From Campylorhamphus procurvoides (Eukaryota; Chordata; Aves; Passeriformes; Dendrocolaptidae): a DNA stretch of 64,000 nt. Below the pieces are notes generated by a model that saw only the letters and a program-made list of their open reading frames with translations, searched no databases and was not told where the DNA came from. Below are positions 1 to 13,400 of this stretch, in pieces. The stretch covers positions 135,725 through 199,724 of the forward strand of contig WBMV01002647.1 in NCBI GenBank assembly GCA_013396655.1, read 5' to 3'. The position numbers and the translations under genes are program-made. How positions within the stretch are numbered: the stretch's first letter is position 1; every line of letters starts with the position of its first letter.

Positions 1-250
1 CGCCCCCCCCCGGGCCCAGCCCCCGAGGGCTGGCAGGGCCGTGCCCACCCCTCTGCAGTGCTGCCGGCACCGCTGCCCGCCGCGCTCGGCTCCGCGGGCA
101 GCGGGGCGCGCTCCGCGCACACACACGCACACGCACCGCCACGGGAGATGGGCGCAGGGGGGCTGCTGCACCCGCGGTGGGGCCGGCTTGCACTACGCGC
201 TCTTCACCGCCCCCTCTTCGCCCCCGGCAACACAACCCTCGGTTCTCTGG
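1..250. promoter_or_regulatory. CpG island edge, possible promoter or first exon
   Basis: The first 250 bases are very GC-rich and unusually dense in CpG (roughly thirty CpG dinucleotides by eye), in contrast to the CpG-poor DNA that fills most of the window. In birds such islands usually mark promoters and first exons. A short CA/CG microsatellite-like run lies at about 118-138. The island runs off the left edge, so its real size and the direction of transcription cannot be seen. Open frames cross it on both strands, but none resembles a known protein, and GC-rich DNA gives long open frames by chance. The island call is directly visible; promoter function is inference. Confidence 0.6.
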
Positions 251-536
251 GCTTTGCTTGGGCTCTTTTTTTGCCTAGGGTGGGTGGCTGGCTGGCAGTG
301 TCCCCACCACCACCGGTGGTGCACAACTGGACAGGGCTTACAGCTATGCAGGCATTTATTTAATGAAGGTATTTTTTTCCTTTCCCCTCCCATCTCGCAC
401 AGAAAAAGATTCACACTTAACAGCTGTCATAAAATCCAGACCCACATACATACCAGCAAATCCTGCTTCAAGCACTCGGGCTGCTCTGAGTAGCTACTGC
501 CCCCCTCGCTGCCTGCAAGGCTGATCCGCCTCAGAC

Positions 537-564
537 ATGCTCAACTTCTTCAGTCTCTTCTCCG
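537..564 (+). other. Candidate short first coding exon (weak)
   Basis: An ATG at 537 has G at position -3 and an in-frame stop just upstream (522-524), so it would be the first start in its frame. It opens a hydrophobic, Phe-rich stretch of nine residues and reaches a GT at 565-566 that could act as a weak splice donor (G|GTACTG). Continued without splicing, the frame runs to 731 through low-complexity Gly/Arg and Lys/Glu-rich sequence that looks non-coding. Its position inside a CpG-rich zone is the only contextual support. I do not recognise the peptide. Confidence 0.15.
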
Positions 565-860
565 GTACTGCCCGGGTGGGAGATGCGGGGCGGGGAGGGG
601 GAAGTGCTCAGAGCATCACCCTAAAAATACATTTTCAAAAAAAATCCTCTGCAATACAAAAGATACGAGAATGCTTCCCGGAGGTAGAGAAAGCACAGGA
701 ACGCGAACTAATAAAGCATCTTAATGATTAATAATAATTAAATATACCTGCGGAAAATGGGGGGAGGGGAGAGGGGGGAANGCCTCCGCCACAGCCCCGC
801 GGGGAGCAGAGGGGGCTCCCTGGGTCCGGTGCCCCCTCGGACCGCAACCCACGTGTTGGA
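560..860. promoter_or_regulatory. Second CpG/GC-rich patch with GC-box
   Basis: Two GC-rich blocks (about 560-605 and 765-860) flank an AT-rich stretch (about 615-760). The first block contains a GC-box-like run, GCGGGGCGGGGAGGGG at 585-600, which matches the SP1/KLF binding consensus. The second holds several CpGs and the one ambiguous base of the window (781), in a G-run where sequencing commonly fails. With the island at 1-250 this suggests a broad promoter region or the shore of one. Confidence 0.45.
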
Positions 861-900
861 AGCGACCTAGAGAAGGAATGTTTTAAAAAAATATTAACAA

Positions 901-3900
901 TAACCATAAAATAATAATAATGAGAAGAAAGGAACAGGCGCCCATCCAGCAGGCAAGCAGCAGAATTGAATCCGAACGAAAAGAAAGCAGCAAGAGCAGA
1001 GATAACGCTAATATCCAAATTGGATACTCCACAATTAAGCCTGGTGCTTTAATTGCTATTCTCAGAGCCCCTTGGAAGCTAAGCAATGTGAGATCATTCT
1101 GAAGAGAAACCAACATGCATCTGCATCCTCATCCTGCCCTTGGATGCCTGCACCCTTACTGCCCATGGTGCTCTCAGCATCACCCCAGCAGGTCGATCCA
1201 CTCTGTGATCACAGATCCAACTCTGTCCCCCTTATACGTAGATTTAGCATTGGGCAGTTGAGCAGAGCATGCCTCCCTACCCTCCTCCGCACCATAAAAT
1301 GGTCCTGGGGTAAGTCTGCCCCCAACCAGGAAAAGCCAGAGAGGGCAACAAAGCAGACCCCCTCCAAGTGCAAGTGCAAAGTGCAGCCTTCAGAAGATGT
1401 AGTCACTCTAGAGTTCCAAACGTCCACCCTGCCAATGTCTGGGTTTTGGTAGGAGATTTGGATGGGCTCTGATGGTCCTTGGTGAGCCCCTAAAGATCAG
1501 AGCACTGAGGAAAGCCCTCGCCACGTTTCCCCACCACTTACACTCGTCCTGCAGAAATCAAACACTAGGTCCAACAACATATGCGCTGCTTCATTGCTGA
1601 TGCGGGCTACATTGTCCAGCCTTTGCATCCCTCTCATTGAAAGGACTCTCCAAGGAAAACACAGTACTTAACTAGCATTCCCTGTGTCCAGGAGCAATGA
1701 GAAAAGTACTGCTCAAAAGACAGGCAAGGAGGGCTGGATCCCATGTACCAAAGAATTGCGTTCCAGCAAGCAGACAAGAACTCAGTGCTGGACCTTTGCT
1801 GCGTGTATGTATGTGCAGAGTAAAACATGGACTGACCAATGATCTCGAGCAAAGAAAGTCTCCTGAAAGCACCACAGCAGGTCTGGACTCTCGGAATCAA
1901 TCCATGTAGTCCAAATAGGTTTTGTTGGTCTGTAGGGAAGGCTATGGACAGCAATGTGGCTGTGGCATTGTGTTCATCTGTATCAATATGCCATCTGTAG
2001 TTTGAATTAATTTCTGTTTTCATGTATAATGTGTGTACAATGGTATTTTTCATGTAGCTGCAGTGACCACAAGCAATACCAATCTGTGTTCGAGCTCTTT
2101 GACAAAAGCAGACACCAATATTTTAGTTTCAACAGCCAGGATCTTCCTGAGGATGCTGGCAAAGGCAGTTCTGTTAGAAAGATTTTCCTAACCTTTTTAG
2201 GCCTGCTTAAAAAAATTACTATGGTATTTTTCATTCTAATTTCAGTAAAAATGGAAGACATATTAGCCAAAGCCTGAAGTAATCTGAAATTATCTCAGAA
2301 CAGTTGGAGGAAAGAAGTGTAGAGCGATACTTACATGCAGAAGTTGCTAATAGCTGAAGAGATTAGTCATTTGACTTTCTCGTTCCTTTCACTGATAATA
2401 GTGATACAAGAATAGCAGATAAGATTTGGCCAAGCGATGTTTTTTCCTTTCTGTATGGCAAGAAGGGATAAACCACAACCTGTATTCTTCTGGATGAAAC
2501 AAGCAGAGAAGGAGCTTGACAAAAAAGAGAGGGAGTGGTTTTCATCCAGCATATTACTTAGAAACACAAAATGGAGGGTTGAAAAGTATCTTAGGAAGAA
2601 TTTCTGAAAAGAGGCCTATCAACCAGAAGAGAGCAGCTGCAATCATTTTAAGCAAGTCAGCAATATTTAAGATTATAATTCTCTGCGACCTTAAGATGAA
2701 GGAATTCACCAACAACAAGTTTTCTTTATAAAACTACACAACTCCACAGTTACGTGGTACATGAAAGCCTGAGTTATTGCTTATTTTTAAGTAGAAAGGT
2801 TAGTTGCCTTTCTACTTTATAGATGTTTATGTACATCTTACATAAACATACATTGTATATTTATAATTGGCTCTTAAATAAATCATATGGGCCAAGTTCT
2901 CTATAGTGATTCGGGGCCTGAGTGTCCAATTGGATACTTTCTGCAGAGAAAATTGATGTGTTCCTCCTGACCAAAGAAATCAAGCTCAATTACAAGTTTG
3001 AAATCAGGCACACAAAAATACCAATCGCTTCAGAATTATCTTCTTGAGATTCTGCACAGCATCTAACCCCCAAATTACTTTTATATTAAGATGTAATACT
3101 TACTGTAAATAATGTGTGTGGAGGTAGGCTCCAAATAAAAAATGTTGCAAAATCTCCAGTGGTATAGTACTTTGACAGGGTTTACTCTCACTAGCTGGGG
3201 TAGGTTGTTGGGTTTTTTTCCCGCTAATCAACTAAGATGAATGAATATGAAACAAATGAAATGAAATAAAATGAAACAAATAGCATCTCTGACGGGAAAT
3301 GGTTCTTCAAATATCTCTTCAATTCAAAAGCACTTAGATGTTATTTGTATCACAAATTGAGGGATTTATTTTAAATGGGTACATGTTTACTATAAATTAA
3401 AGGCTATATTATTCTTGTCCTGCCTAAGATAAAAGAATGTGGATGAAAGTTCTTATATCAAAAGCAACCAGGGCTGGATGTGGCAGTGATGGTGCTGGGG
3501 AAGATGTGGAGCAGCAGAGCCATTCTGCCACCACAGAACAGCACCTGCCAGCACTGACAGGAACCAAAGGCCCTACAGTATCTCTAACCTGTAGTAAATG
3601 CCCTGCTGACTTCGTAAAATCAGAGCCCAGTTCCAGTGCAGTATGTCCCTAGATAAGCAGGGTCTGCAGCTAAGGGAAAAGACTGGCAATTCATAGGTCC
3701 TCTGCTCAAACACACATGCAGTTACATTAGTATAAGAAAAGCCAGGTCTATGAAAAGCAATTTCTTATAATCAATGAAATTGATCAATTGTTCTGGATAA
3801 TTCACACCATAAAAAGGTTTTTTATTTTTGTATTCCTTTGGGTGTTTGCACATGGGCTGCAGAGCATGGTCACCAAGAGTCCAGCTGCTTTTATGCAGTG

Positions 3901-6900
3901 CTCTGTGCCCTTCTCCACTCAGTCAATCTGATTATAAAGTGGCCAAATACTTTTTTGTCCATGTCCCAGATCTTCCCACTGTCTGAGACACTGTCAGAGG
4001 TCCTGGTCAGGTAGTAGGCCTATGTCAGTTTTGGAAGATCACCATAACATTCTACACAGTCTACAAACAAGGATGCCATGTCATGATGCATAAAGAACAG
4101 CATGACAATATTTTATCAGTTCATTTAAGGGAAAGAAAATGGAGAAATAAGGATACAAAACTCATAGTGGCACAACCACCTGCCCAAAGGGATCAGATAA
4201 ATTTTGGCATAAAACATTTTTCCTTTATTTTGCCCATGGTTCAGGACCAAGACATGCTAGAGCAGGACTGAGTCAGAAGCCACTGCATGGGGTGATATTC
4301 TGATCAGTCTCTTGCAAAGACACTTGGGCAAAAGGAGACCAGTCACTTCATTTACTGCTTAGAGGGCACTCATCCTGCCAGCAACCCAGCAGAAGAGAAT
4401 TGTGAACACTGTTGCAGTTCCTTTGAAGTGTTACACATGTTCTCTCAGCTGTCATACCAGGACACTTAGCTGAGCTCTCATGATTTTACATTGCAAGAAT
4501 TGCAGTATCCCCTACTGTCTCTGCCATGGCCAGTCTGTCCCCAGAAATCCTAACAACAGATTGGCTTTTGTCATGCAGAATCAAAACCAGTGTGAAGTAG
4601 ATTAGAAGAGAAATAGCTTTCACTGTATCTTTATAGACTTGTTTTATTCTTTTGAGTATGGAATGTCACTGAAATTGGTTTTTCTGGATGGTCATTTATA
4701 TATGAAATGCATGCACATTAAACTAAGACACTGTTGAGTTTGTTCTTTCAAATGTAAATGTGTTATTTTTGAACTGCAAAAGCACAGACAAGATTGCAAA
4801 CTGACACTGTCACTTTTTAAAGATGATATATGGCTCTTCTACCTGTATCACACCCAAACTGAAGAACCTATCTGTCAAAAGGCACTGTATCTAATAATAA
4901 ATAGCAATTATCATCAGATACTGTACTGTGTATCATCAAAGCATGATACAAACGTTATGCCATCTCTTTTACCATGCCATTTTGAAGCAGAAAGGAAGGG
5001 TTGTCATGCTGCCTTGCACTAGTCTGGGGAAGATGCGTTTTTCCTCTACATCTGCAGTGCAAAGATCATTCCAGTGGCTGGAGATTTTGTCCCATCTCAC
5101 TGGTCTTAACAAGATACAGTTTCCTGACACACTTGAATGAATGGGAAACCATAGCCCTCCCAGCAGTCATCTCCATCCTATTCCAACTCTAACACGACAA
5201 ACAGATTATCTGAGGGTTTTTTTCTAAAATCAACTTTCTACTTGATGAAAATCTTATTGGTTCTCTCCAGATTCAAGTGATGACACTCTTTCTTCTCTTC
5301 ACTGGAGGAGCTGCAAAATGGATTAGGCAGATTGCCTTCATGGTTTAAAGGAAACTGGAAAACCGCTTTCAGTAAGAGATAAGGTGTAGCTTTTGCCAGC
5401 TTATCGTATGAAAAGCTTAAAAAGAGTTCCTTCAGGAAAGTGCCTGCACTCACCTATTCTCCATACAGGGCATGTAGAAAAATCACCCTTATGTCTGAAA
5501 GCCATCTTCAATGTTCTAGCAGAGGATCCATCAGAGCATTCAAAACTAAATTAAAATCCCAAGGAGGAATAGAGGATTTAATTCTAGGATTAAGCTTTGA
5601 AGTTGCTCCCAGGAAATAAATTATTATTGGATGAGAACCAACACACCAATTATCTAGTTTACTGTTCATGCTACTGAGAACTGCTGCAAACACCCTCAGG
5701 GATCCACTCTACCTAGCTGGTCTCATCTTTAACACAATATCCATATAAAGGCAAAAGCTCAGCTAGTTGCATTCCAAGAAACTTAGCTTCCCAGCTCACT
5801 CTATTAAAAGGCAAACTGTCCACTACAAAAATACGGGACAATAAGATTCAGTCACTTACGCTCCCTGGTTTTCACCTTTTATCTTGCTTTCCTGTAGATA
5901 ATAGAAAAGTTAATGCTGCTTCTTTGTTCTGAGTGTTATAGTTGAGTCAAAGTACTACAGTATTTGTGCTATCATAAATAAGCACATTTCTTTTTCTTAC
6001 ACAGAAGGCCTACATACTAGTTAAGTAGCAGACAAGCCTTACTCCATTTCAGTGGTGTCTAGACAAAGCAATGGGACATATCCACCTTTTCACTTGCTAT
6101 TCTACAGATTTCTTCAGGTTATCCATAATATCTCAACTTCACTTATGCAGCTTCAAATCCTTAATGCTTGTTCAATCGGACACTTGCTACAACATGAACC
6201 ACCTCCTGTGAAAGGAATAAGTAAAGCTAAATAGGTCCAAGAATGATACAAGTGTCTGGAGCAAAGAGGAGTACAGACATCAGGGCTGATATTTCACTCA
6301 AACTAAATGCTACCAGTTAATCAGTGCTATTATAAACTCACTTGGAACATTAAGTTACTGTGGGTAAAAAATAAATCCTTCGTTCTTAAAAATATACGTG
6401 TCACCACTGAGGCAAATGCTGGCAGCAGCAGTGTACACAAATATTTAGTTTTCTCCCAAAGAATGTATTTTTTGTTTAAACACCTTATGACCTAAAAATA
6501 CTGTCAGCAAAGCATCATTATGTTTTCCTCCTGAACACATGGTTTGTCTTTTCTCCATGGATTCCTTTCAGTTCTTAACACAGGGAAGTGATGTACACAA
6601 AGCAAAGATGAAATCCCATCCACCTCCCATGTCTTCCTTCACCTGAAAGTTCTGTCAGAACTTTTGATACCATTTATTACACAGACATGTATATGGAGTG
6701 GGTATATCCAGCAAATGGATTCACTTTAATGGCAACATGGCAAAGAGGAGGCATTGGTTAGTGTCACCAGCTGGGCTCCCTGCTGGTGCAGCAGTTCTGA
6801 AAATCCCCATAGCTCACAACATCCTAACAGACCCTGCTTTTGTTCAGAAAAGTTCAGGGTCAGTAACAGCACTGAGTATCTCTCTATTCCTCTCATTCCT

Positions 6901-9139
6901 CCTTCAGGTGAAGCAGATGGTATTGCAAATAACTCACCAAATGGGTGCAGGGGGAGAAATGGTAAAGAAGGAAAATATTATTAGTACTGACAAGGATTCT
7001 GAAAAAGGAGCAGCATGACATTAGAAAAGCAGATCACTTTTCTAACACAGAAATACAGGTCTGAAAAAAATTCTTGAAACAGAATTAAGAATGATGTCAC
7101 CAGCAAGCCAAGAGCCAGTGAGCTGGAGATGTTCCCACAAGGTTTGCGTTAGGTGCTCACTCCAGCATTTATTGTAGATTTACATTGATCATCTAATTTA
7201 AGACAAATGTTTCTGTAGACACATTATAAAGTGAAAAATTAGCTCAGTTAGCATGCAGCTGTGGTCCCCTAAGACAGCTCCTTACCCAGGGGCAAACAGA
7301 AGAGAGATGTTAATGAGTTTAAAAGTAGCTCTGAAAACCACTGTGTCCATGGTCACTTGAGAGCCGGCAGCATCAGGGTCACCTCCTCCTCTGCCCATTT
7401 ATTTAGTAGTCTCATTAATTGAAAAGATGGAAAAGCATGTGCTAAACCTGAATATTCACAGAGCTGGGAGAGAATATCTACCTTCAGCAACTGAGGTTAT
7501 CATGTTGCCCCATCACCACATCTTCCTGGAAAAAAAGAGACCTACTCTTGGCAAATTACTTTATGCAGATGGAGATAGAATTTTTAATTTTTTTTGCTTG
7601 AGCTGTTTCCAAGTGAGCCAGCTGACTCAATAATTCAGCCCTCTAGTTGGAAGAAGAATCAAGATTTCTATCAGATTCTTCTATATTCTAAAGAAAACTG
7701 CCACCTTCTTTTCTCCTTTACTTAGACATCCAGAAAGACGCAATAAGCTAAACACCACTGGTACACTTCAGCTGCATCTTTTCATTTACCATCAAATTGA
7801 AATGGAGGTTGTTTATCTCAACTGCTTTAAAGCCCAGCAGCCCATTTTCGCTCTCATGTTAGGTCTGACCCTAACTCAAACCTCAGCATCTTGACGACAT
7901 GCACCATCCACAGAATAGTCTCATACTCTGATTTATTTTATTTTTTTTTGCCATAGATCAGCTGTAGACTTGATCCCAAGACCAGGCCTTACTCAAATGT
8001 GGATTATCTTTCACCTTCACAGTGACTATGAACTCAGAGCCAGGGCTGTCTTCAGCTGACCAACCTCCATCCTCCAGCAGGCCTGCAAGTATGTCCTCTC
8101 CTTGTCATGTTACTTCCAGGATCCAAGTGGTGATTGTGTTTCTATGCCCTGAGAATGGGAAAATGGAAAATACGAACCTCTCCTGTGCATGGGATCTGCC
8201 TTTTTCTCATTCCTTACCAAGCACTGAATACAGAAAATCACATGCTGTTCTGTCCCTCTCCCCTCATCATCTTTAGAAATGTCCACCTAGAGCTTTGGCC
8301 ACACTCTGGCAACTTTCCCAGTCCAAGGACAGAGGCTGGGCATTACAGCAAGGCAACATTTATTTGGAAGGACAGCTTAAAGCAGCTCACAGTGAAAATC
8401 TTGTCTTCCTCTGGCCCTTGTAAATAGGTTTGCCCGAGAAGGGGGAAATCTGCGACTATATTCTGTGTTTTTTTCATGCCATTCCCCAGTATTTATGCTG
8501 TTGTGTTGTTTGGGTTTACAACAAGGCCATTTGTCCTTTGTTGTGCCCTTTAAATGCGAGTACATAAAACTCCTGTGGAGCTGTGGTTTGTTGCCCCAGC
8601 AAAAGAGCAGCTGGACTTCTCTTCTCCAGCCCTTATGTCAGTCAGGATTCAGTACTCTGGGCTTGACGTGCTAGCAGGCTTTCTTGTGCTGACAACAAGC
8701 AAACCTGCAGGTTGTTGTGTCCTTGTGGGTTATGTCCTTATTTTAGGCCAGGGATGGCCACGTGTTTTCATGCTACCTGAAGAAATTGTACATTTTTATC
8801 TCATAAAGTGCTTGGTGTCTCTTGCACGACTGAATTTCCTGAGGTCCTCATCTTCATGCCTTTGCCAGCGTTGTTGCTGTAGCACGGCCTTTGCAGAGGA
8901 CACTGTCTCAGTGGCACAGACAACACAAGGGACAGTCCACAACCTAATGAAGTAAATGCACAGGGAAAAAGGGTATTACTAATGCCATTTTTCCCAGGTA
9001 TTTTTGTCTTCAGAAACATTAAAGAGGGCATGTCTCTCAGTTATATTGTTCCTTCTGGCACTTTAGGGCATGCAGAGAGAAGAGAGATGCTGGGACAGGG
9101 TTGTGAAGAGATCAGTATTTGGCAGAGCTATAACTTGAC
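901..9139. other. Non-coding stretch without recognised gene
   Basis: I see no exon, RNA gene or clear transposon here. Open frames are all below 140 codons and none resembles a known protein. A short imperfect GAAAT-type repeat lies at 3237-3280. The base composition is ordinary AT-rich vertebrate intergenic or intronic DNA. Confidence 0.5.
3237..3280. repeat. Imperfect (GAAAT)n-like short tandem repeat
   Basis: A run of ATGAA/ATGAAAC/ATGAAAT units extends over about 44 bases, purine-rich on the plus strand. It is a degenerate microsatellite with no evident function. Confidence 0.6.
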
Positions 9140-9380
9140 GTCAGGGTAGGTTTAGCTTGGATATTAGGAAAAGGTTTTTCACCCAGAGGATGCTTGGGCA
9201 CTGAAATAAGCTTCCCAGGAAAGTGGTCATAGCACCAAGCCTGACAGAGTTCACAAAGAGTTTGGACAATGCACTCAGGCACATGGTGAGATTCTTGCAA
9301 CTGTCTTGTGCAGGGGGAGGAGCTGGACATCCTTCATCCTTGTAGGTCCCTTCCAGCTCAGGATATTCTGTGATTCTATG
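9140..9380 (+). mobile_element. CR1 LINE 3'-end fragment
   Basis: This segment matches the well-known end of avian CR1 elements. It has the 'tagcttggatattaggaaaa' type block, then 'gtttttcacccagaggatgc', a diverged region equivalent to the body of the 3' UTR, then 'ggtcccttccagctcagg' and the terminal 'attctgtgattctatg'. CR1 elements are normally 5'-truncated and lack target site duplications, and both are true here. Divergence is substantial, so this is an old copy, possibly of a different subfamily from the one at 37078. No coding part is retained. Confidence 0.93.
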
Positions 9381-10424
9381 AGCGGTCAATTATAATTGTG
9401 AATTCTATTAACTTCCTTTCTGCCGCAGACGTATATATCATCAAAAGGGACCTTTACCTACCAGGAATCATCCAATGCTGGCAGCTCTGTTGGGCTGAGC
9501 AAAGGTAGATTTGACTTCAGCAAACCCAGTGTTGATAAAATGACTCCTTTTTTGGCCTCGCTCTTCTGTGTTATTCAGAACAGGCTACGGAAGTGTCAGC
9601 AAACCTTGGGATGCTGTTACAGGTAACTGATAGAACATGCACATTTATGACAAGTCAACCGAACCTGAAGGCCTAGTGCAATGTCCATGATGGCCAGTCA
9701 TGTCTGGAAAGAGATAAAAGAAGACAAACTACATCATTTGGAATGCAGGTTGGTGGCAGTGTGCTAAAAAAGTTCTTGTCCACAGGCATTAAAAAGCCTG
9801 ACCTGGCCATGATGACAAAGAGAACTTCTGAAGGTGCAGACATCCAACACATTCAATACTGCCTGTGTTAATGTCCACAGAGTGGGTCAAACATCCTACT
9901 CAACCATCCATCAGCCCCCATGCTATAAAGGCATAGGACTCCTTCTTATTCAGCTGTACAGTTTTGTTGCTTCATGGAGGCAGCATGGTGAGACCACTGA
10001 TACTGGTTAACTTCCTGGGATACAAAGGAGCAGTACCAGGCTGGTGACAGCCTCGTCCCCCCAAAATGTCACCAGAATCTGCATTATTCTTCTGTGCAGC
10101 TACCAGTAGCTTGCTGAATAGAGCTAACTAATCACACAATCTCAGGTCATAATGGTAGGCCTCAAGCTGTATGATAGCAAGTATCTTGCATATAAATGTT
10201 CCCTGCAGTTACTGCTCAAAAGACCAATTTCAGTGTTTTCATCAGAAAGGACTGTTTCCTTGAAAATCAGTTTTTTCTTTTGAACTCGGACAGAACTTAC
10301 CAGCTCCCTATCCTCATCATGGTTATTGTATCCACTCTCCTCCCCTAGCTTCCCCTTCCCCTCCCAGTGAGTGTTCTCCAAAGTGTCCCCTCCTCGAATA
10401 TTGCATCTGAATGGTGACAACAGG

Positions 10425-10437
10425 GTTGCCAGGCAAC
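10425..10437. promoter_or_regulatory. X-box-like palindrome (RFX-type motif)
   Basis: GTTGCC followed by one base and GGCAAC forms a perfect inverted repeat. It agrees with the RFX X-box consensus (GTNRCC, 0-3 bases, RGYAAC). RFX factors bind such sites to control ciliary and, with partners, MHC class II genes. Motif matches occur by chance; the perfect symmetry makes this one better than most. No neighbouring promoter is visible, so a role would be that of a distal element. Confidence 0.35.
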
Positions 10438-13400
10438 ATGAATCCTCCAAGCAACCAGTCATGGCAGATCGAAGCAACCCACTGCAGATTCACTCCAAAG
10501 CTGATGGGCCTGCCATCATTTTGTCTCTCAGCAGTTCTCCCTTCCAGGCACAGTTCAGATCTACTCAAGTCCATCCTCTTCTCTTCCATTATCAACCAAG
10601 AGCACCATCCCAGGCACTCCTGCCATTGCCAAGCAGCCAGCATGCCCATAACTAATCAACACGTACTCCCAGAAAATACAAGCACAGAGGCCAAGGAAGT
10701 CCAACTTGGAATGACCTTCATACAGGCACCAAACATATCACTCTCTTGTACAGATCACCAGTCTGCTGTCTTACTCCTTGTCTGTTCCCCCTTGCCTTGG
10801 TGGTCACATGCCATGGTGGTCAGGACACAACATCCACACAGAGCCGCCCCATCTCCAGGTGCCGTGCTGACCAACTGGTCTGCACAAATGTAGAATACCA
10901 GTGAAGGCAACCTGGAACAGCAGCCGTATCTGCAACACAGGCTTTACCCTTACATACCTTACCTCCACCAGTTCCCCATTCACCCCTTGGCCTCTTCATA
11001 TCCTGACCATCACCACAGCCTGCCCTCTTGCATTGCCTTAGTCCCAAGGAAGAGGCCTAGCCCTGCCCTGGACCTAGCCTCATCTCTCTGCCCTTCACAA
11101 AATCAAGGTCTTTTCTAACCTAAATTACAATTCTATCAAACATACCAATGGGTCAGCTCCCTCTCATCAGACCAAGACAAAATGGTCTTCCTTCCCCTAA
11201 ACAGGATTGTTGCGATATATAGAGTATTTCCTCCAGCCTCACTCCAGTATTTCATACGAAGCAAAATATTTTTAGCTGCATTTGGAAATACATCTTGTCC
11301 TTTCAGTCCTTCAGACGATGGAATGACACGATCATCCTCTGGAGGAGGGTGGTTGTACCAGCCACAGGGCAGGCAGGCTCCAGTTTCTCTTGGGCACTTT
11401 AGGAACAAGCTCCTCAGGTGCTATAAACCATGATGGCAGGAGACAAACACACAGCAGCAAGATCCACAGTTGACTATTTGCTGATCTATTTGTATCTGTC
11501 TCTTCTGCTTTTCTTTGGGTGCCCGTCACAACACCCCCTGGGACCACCACTAGTAGCTCTCAAACAAGAAATCACTTGTCTCACCATCACATAACTTCCT
11601 GTACAAGAGAGCTGGAGACAGAAGGTCATGCCTGTGCTTCACTTTTCTGGAGTTTTTAAGCAGATACCATGAGCAAGTGGAAGGCAGTAAACTCTTGGAA
11701 GGCAGTCATGATACTCAGGAGAAACTGAAGGCTTGGCCCTGCTGCCTGCAGTCAGCTGACTTCAGAAGGCATAGAAATTTCAGACTGAGCTGAGTGCTGT
11801 CTATACTCAGCACAGCTGAGAAAGGGGCTCCCCAAGCTGCCTTGGGCAATCTCAGAAATCAGCCCAGGAGAAGGCTGAGCTCAGAGTCTCACTTGCTGGC
11901 AGCATCTGTCTGGTATGGGCAGCCGTACGAGGGCAGCCCCAATAGCTAAATGACACACTGTTTTTACCAGGTGTATCACCATTAGGGGCTGGGATCATCC
12001 CCGTGGTTTGCTCCAAGTTGACCATCTAAGGACAGAAGACTTAGAGGTTGCTTCTTTTCAATGCATGTTGCCTTGTGCCCTGACTGAGGGACTTGGGAAA
12101 GAGCCTTAGTCCCCAAATTCCCCAAGTTTGACAGGACATGCCTACAATGCTCCATGACATAGTACACTAGCATTAGAAAATCCTAATTGTGGCATGTAAT
12201 GATGCTAATGTGGCATTGCCCTGGCATTAATCTGCCTGTGTGCACTAGTTGGCTGATAAGAATTTTGGATTTGGTCTGTCCAGACCTAGATTATTTATAT
12301 CCACCACCTCCATCTCCATTGGCTATACAGGCATGCCCTTGTACAAGTGTATTTTCACCAAAGCTAAAGAGTTCAGATTAAGTAAAGAGGCTGCTTAGTC
12401 TTAATTAAATTGATAACTGGGCCAACATGAACTAAACTAGTGCAAATTTGGGTGTAGACAAGGCTTTCTTTTTCTTATTAAGATCATTAACTAATACAAG
12501 TTTTGACTAACGTTAACTGCATGGTAACAAATGTGAATACTCAGTCCAGTCTTCTAGTGTCTCTGTTTCCATTTGGCCTCAAATATAACACTTGGAAGAG
12601 CTGCACACACTCCTGATCCTGCCCTCACAATTAATATTTAGTGTGTTCTTACCTGAACCCCAAGGGACCCAGATGGATTGCTGCTTTTTCCATAAAAATA
12701 ACCTTGTGGAAGCATCTATACAACCATTCCTCATGGAGGAATCTGAGCAAGGCTCACTCTTACAGAGAATCTATAATTTCTGAAGAAGCAGCAGTTAACC
12801 AAATAATTCTGTTCCAGCATCTCATCTGTGGACCCTGTATAGGGATGATGGTATTATCCTATTTTTCTTTCTCAGCTAGTTAATAGGAAATCCCCTTTCA
12901 AAGGCAATTTCCATTTTAAATCACCCACATTAAGAGAGACATGTTTAATACCAATAAATCCGCTTTCTTAAAAGAGACATAGAAGCCATGCTCATCGGCT
13001 GACTAAATCCTCTCCCCCCACCCCCATTCCTGCCTTGCAATCTGTAGATCTCAAAGAAGGGTGATCTAAGACAGCTGTAGTTAGCTAGCTACACTTCTGA
13101 GCACTAAGCTGCTCCTCGCTTTGTATTCAGTCTGTGCCAAACCAAGGTCAGAAGAATGTGAGGAGCTAAAAGACTTTTCTGGCTGTAAGGGAGTGGGAGT
13201 TTCAGTCAGAGATGTTCAGAGGCTGGTTTCCACACACCTCCAATTGGAACCTCTCCCTGCACCAGTCTCCCACTACAAGTCAGCATGGGCTGAGTGCTGT
13301 CTAGAGGGTCTGCAGATGAAATTAATTTTTTCCCCTCACAACTTCTTGTGGCACACCTAGAAGAACCACTTGTCAACTCCCAGAGGGATCCCTATGCCCC

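Noticed and set aside
41..493. 150-codon open frame in the CpG-rich edge
   Set aside because: It is low-complexity Pro/Arg/His-rich translation of GC-rich and CA-repeat DNA without similarity to a known protein; GC-rich DNA lacks stops by chance.
8554..8955. 133-codon plus-strand open frame with hydrophobic stretches
   Set aside because: Irregular Cys/Leu/Ser-rich composition without a domain or a plausible promoter, and an overlapping minus-strand frame.
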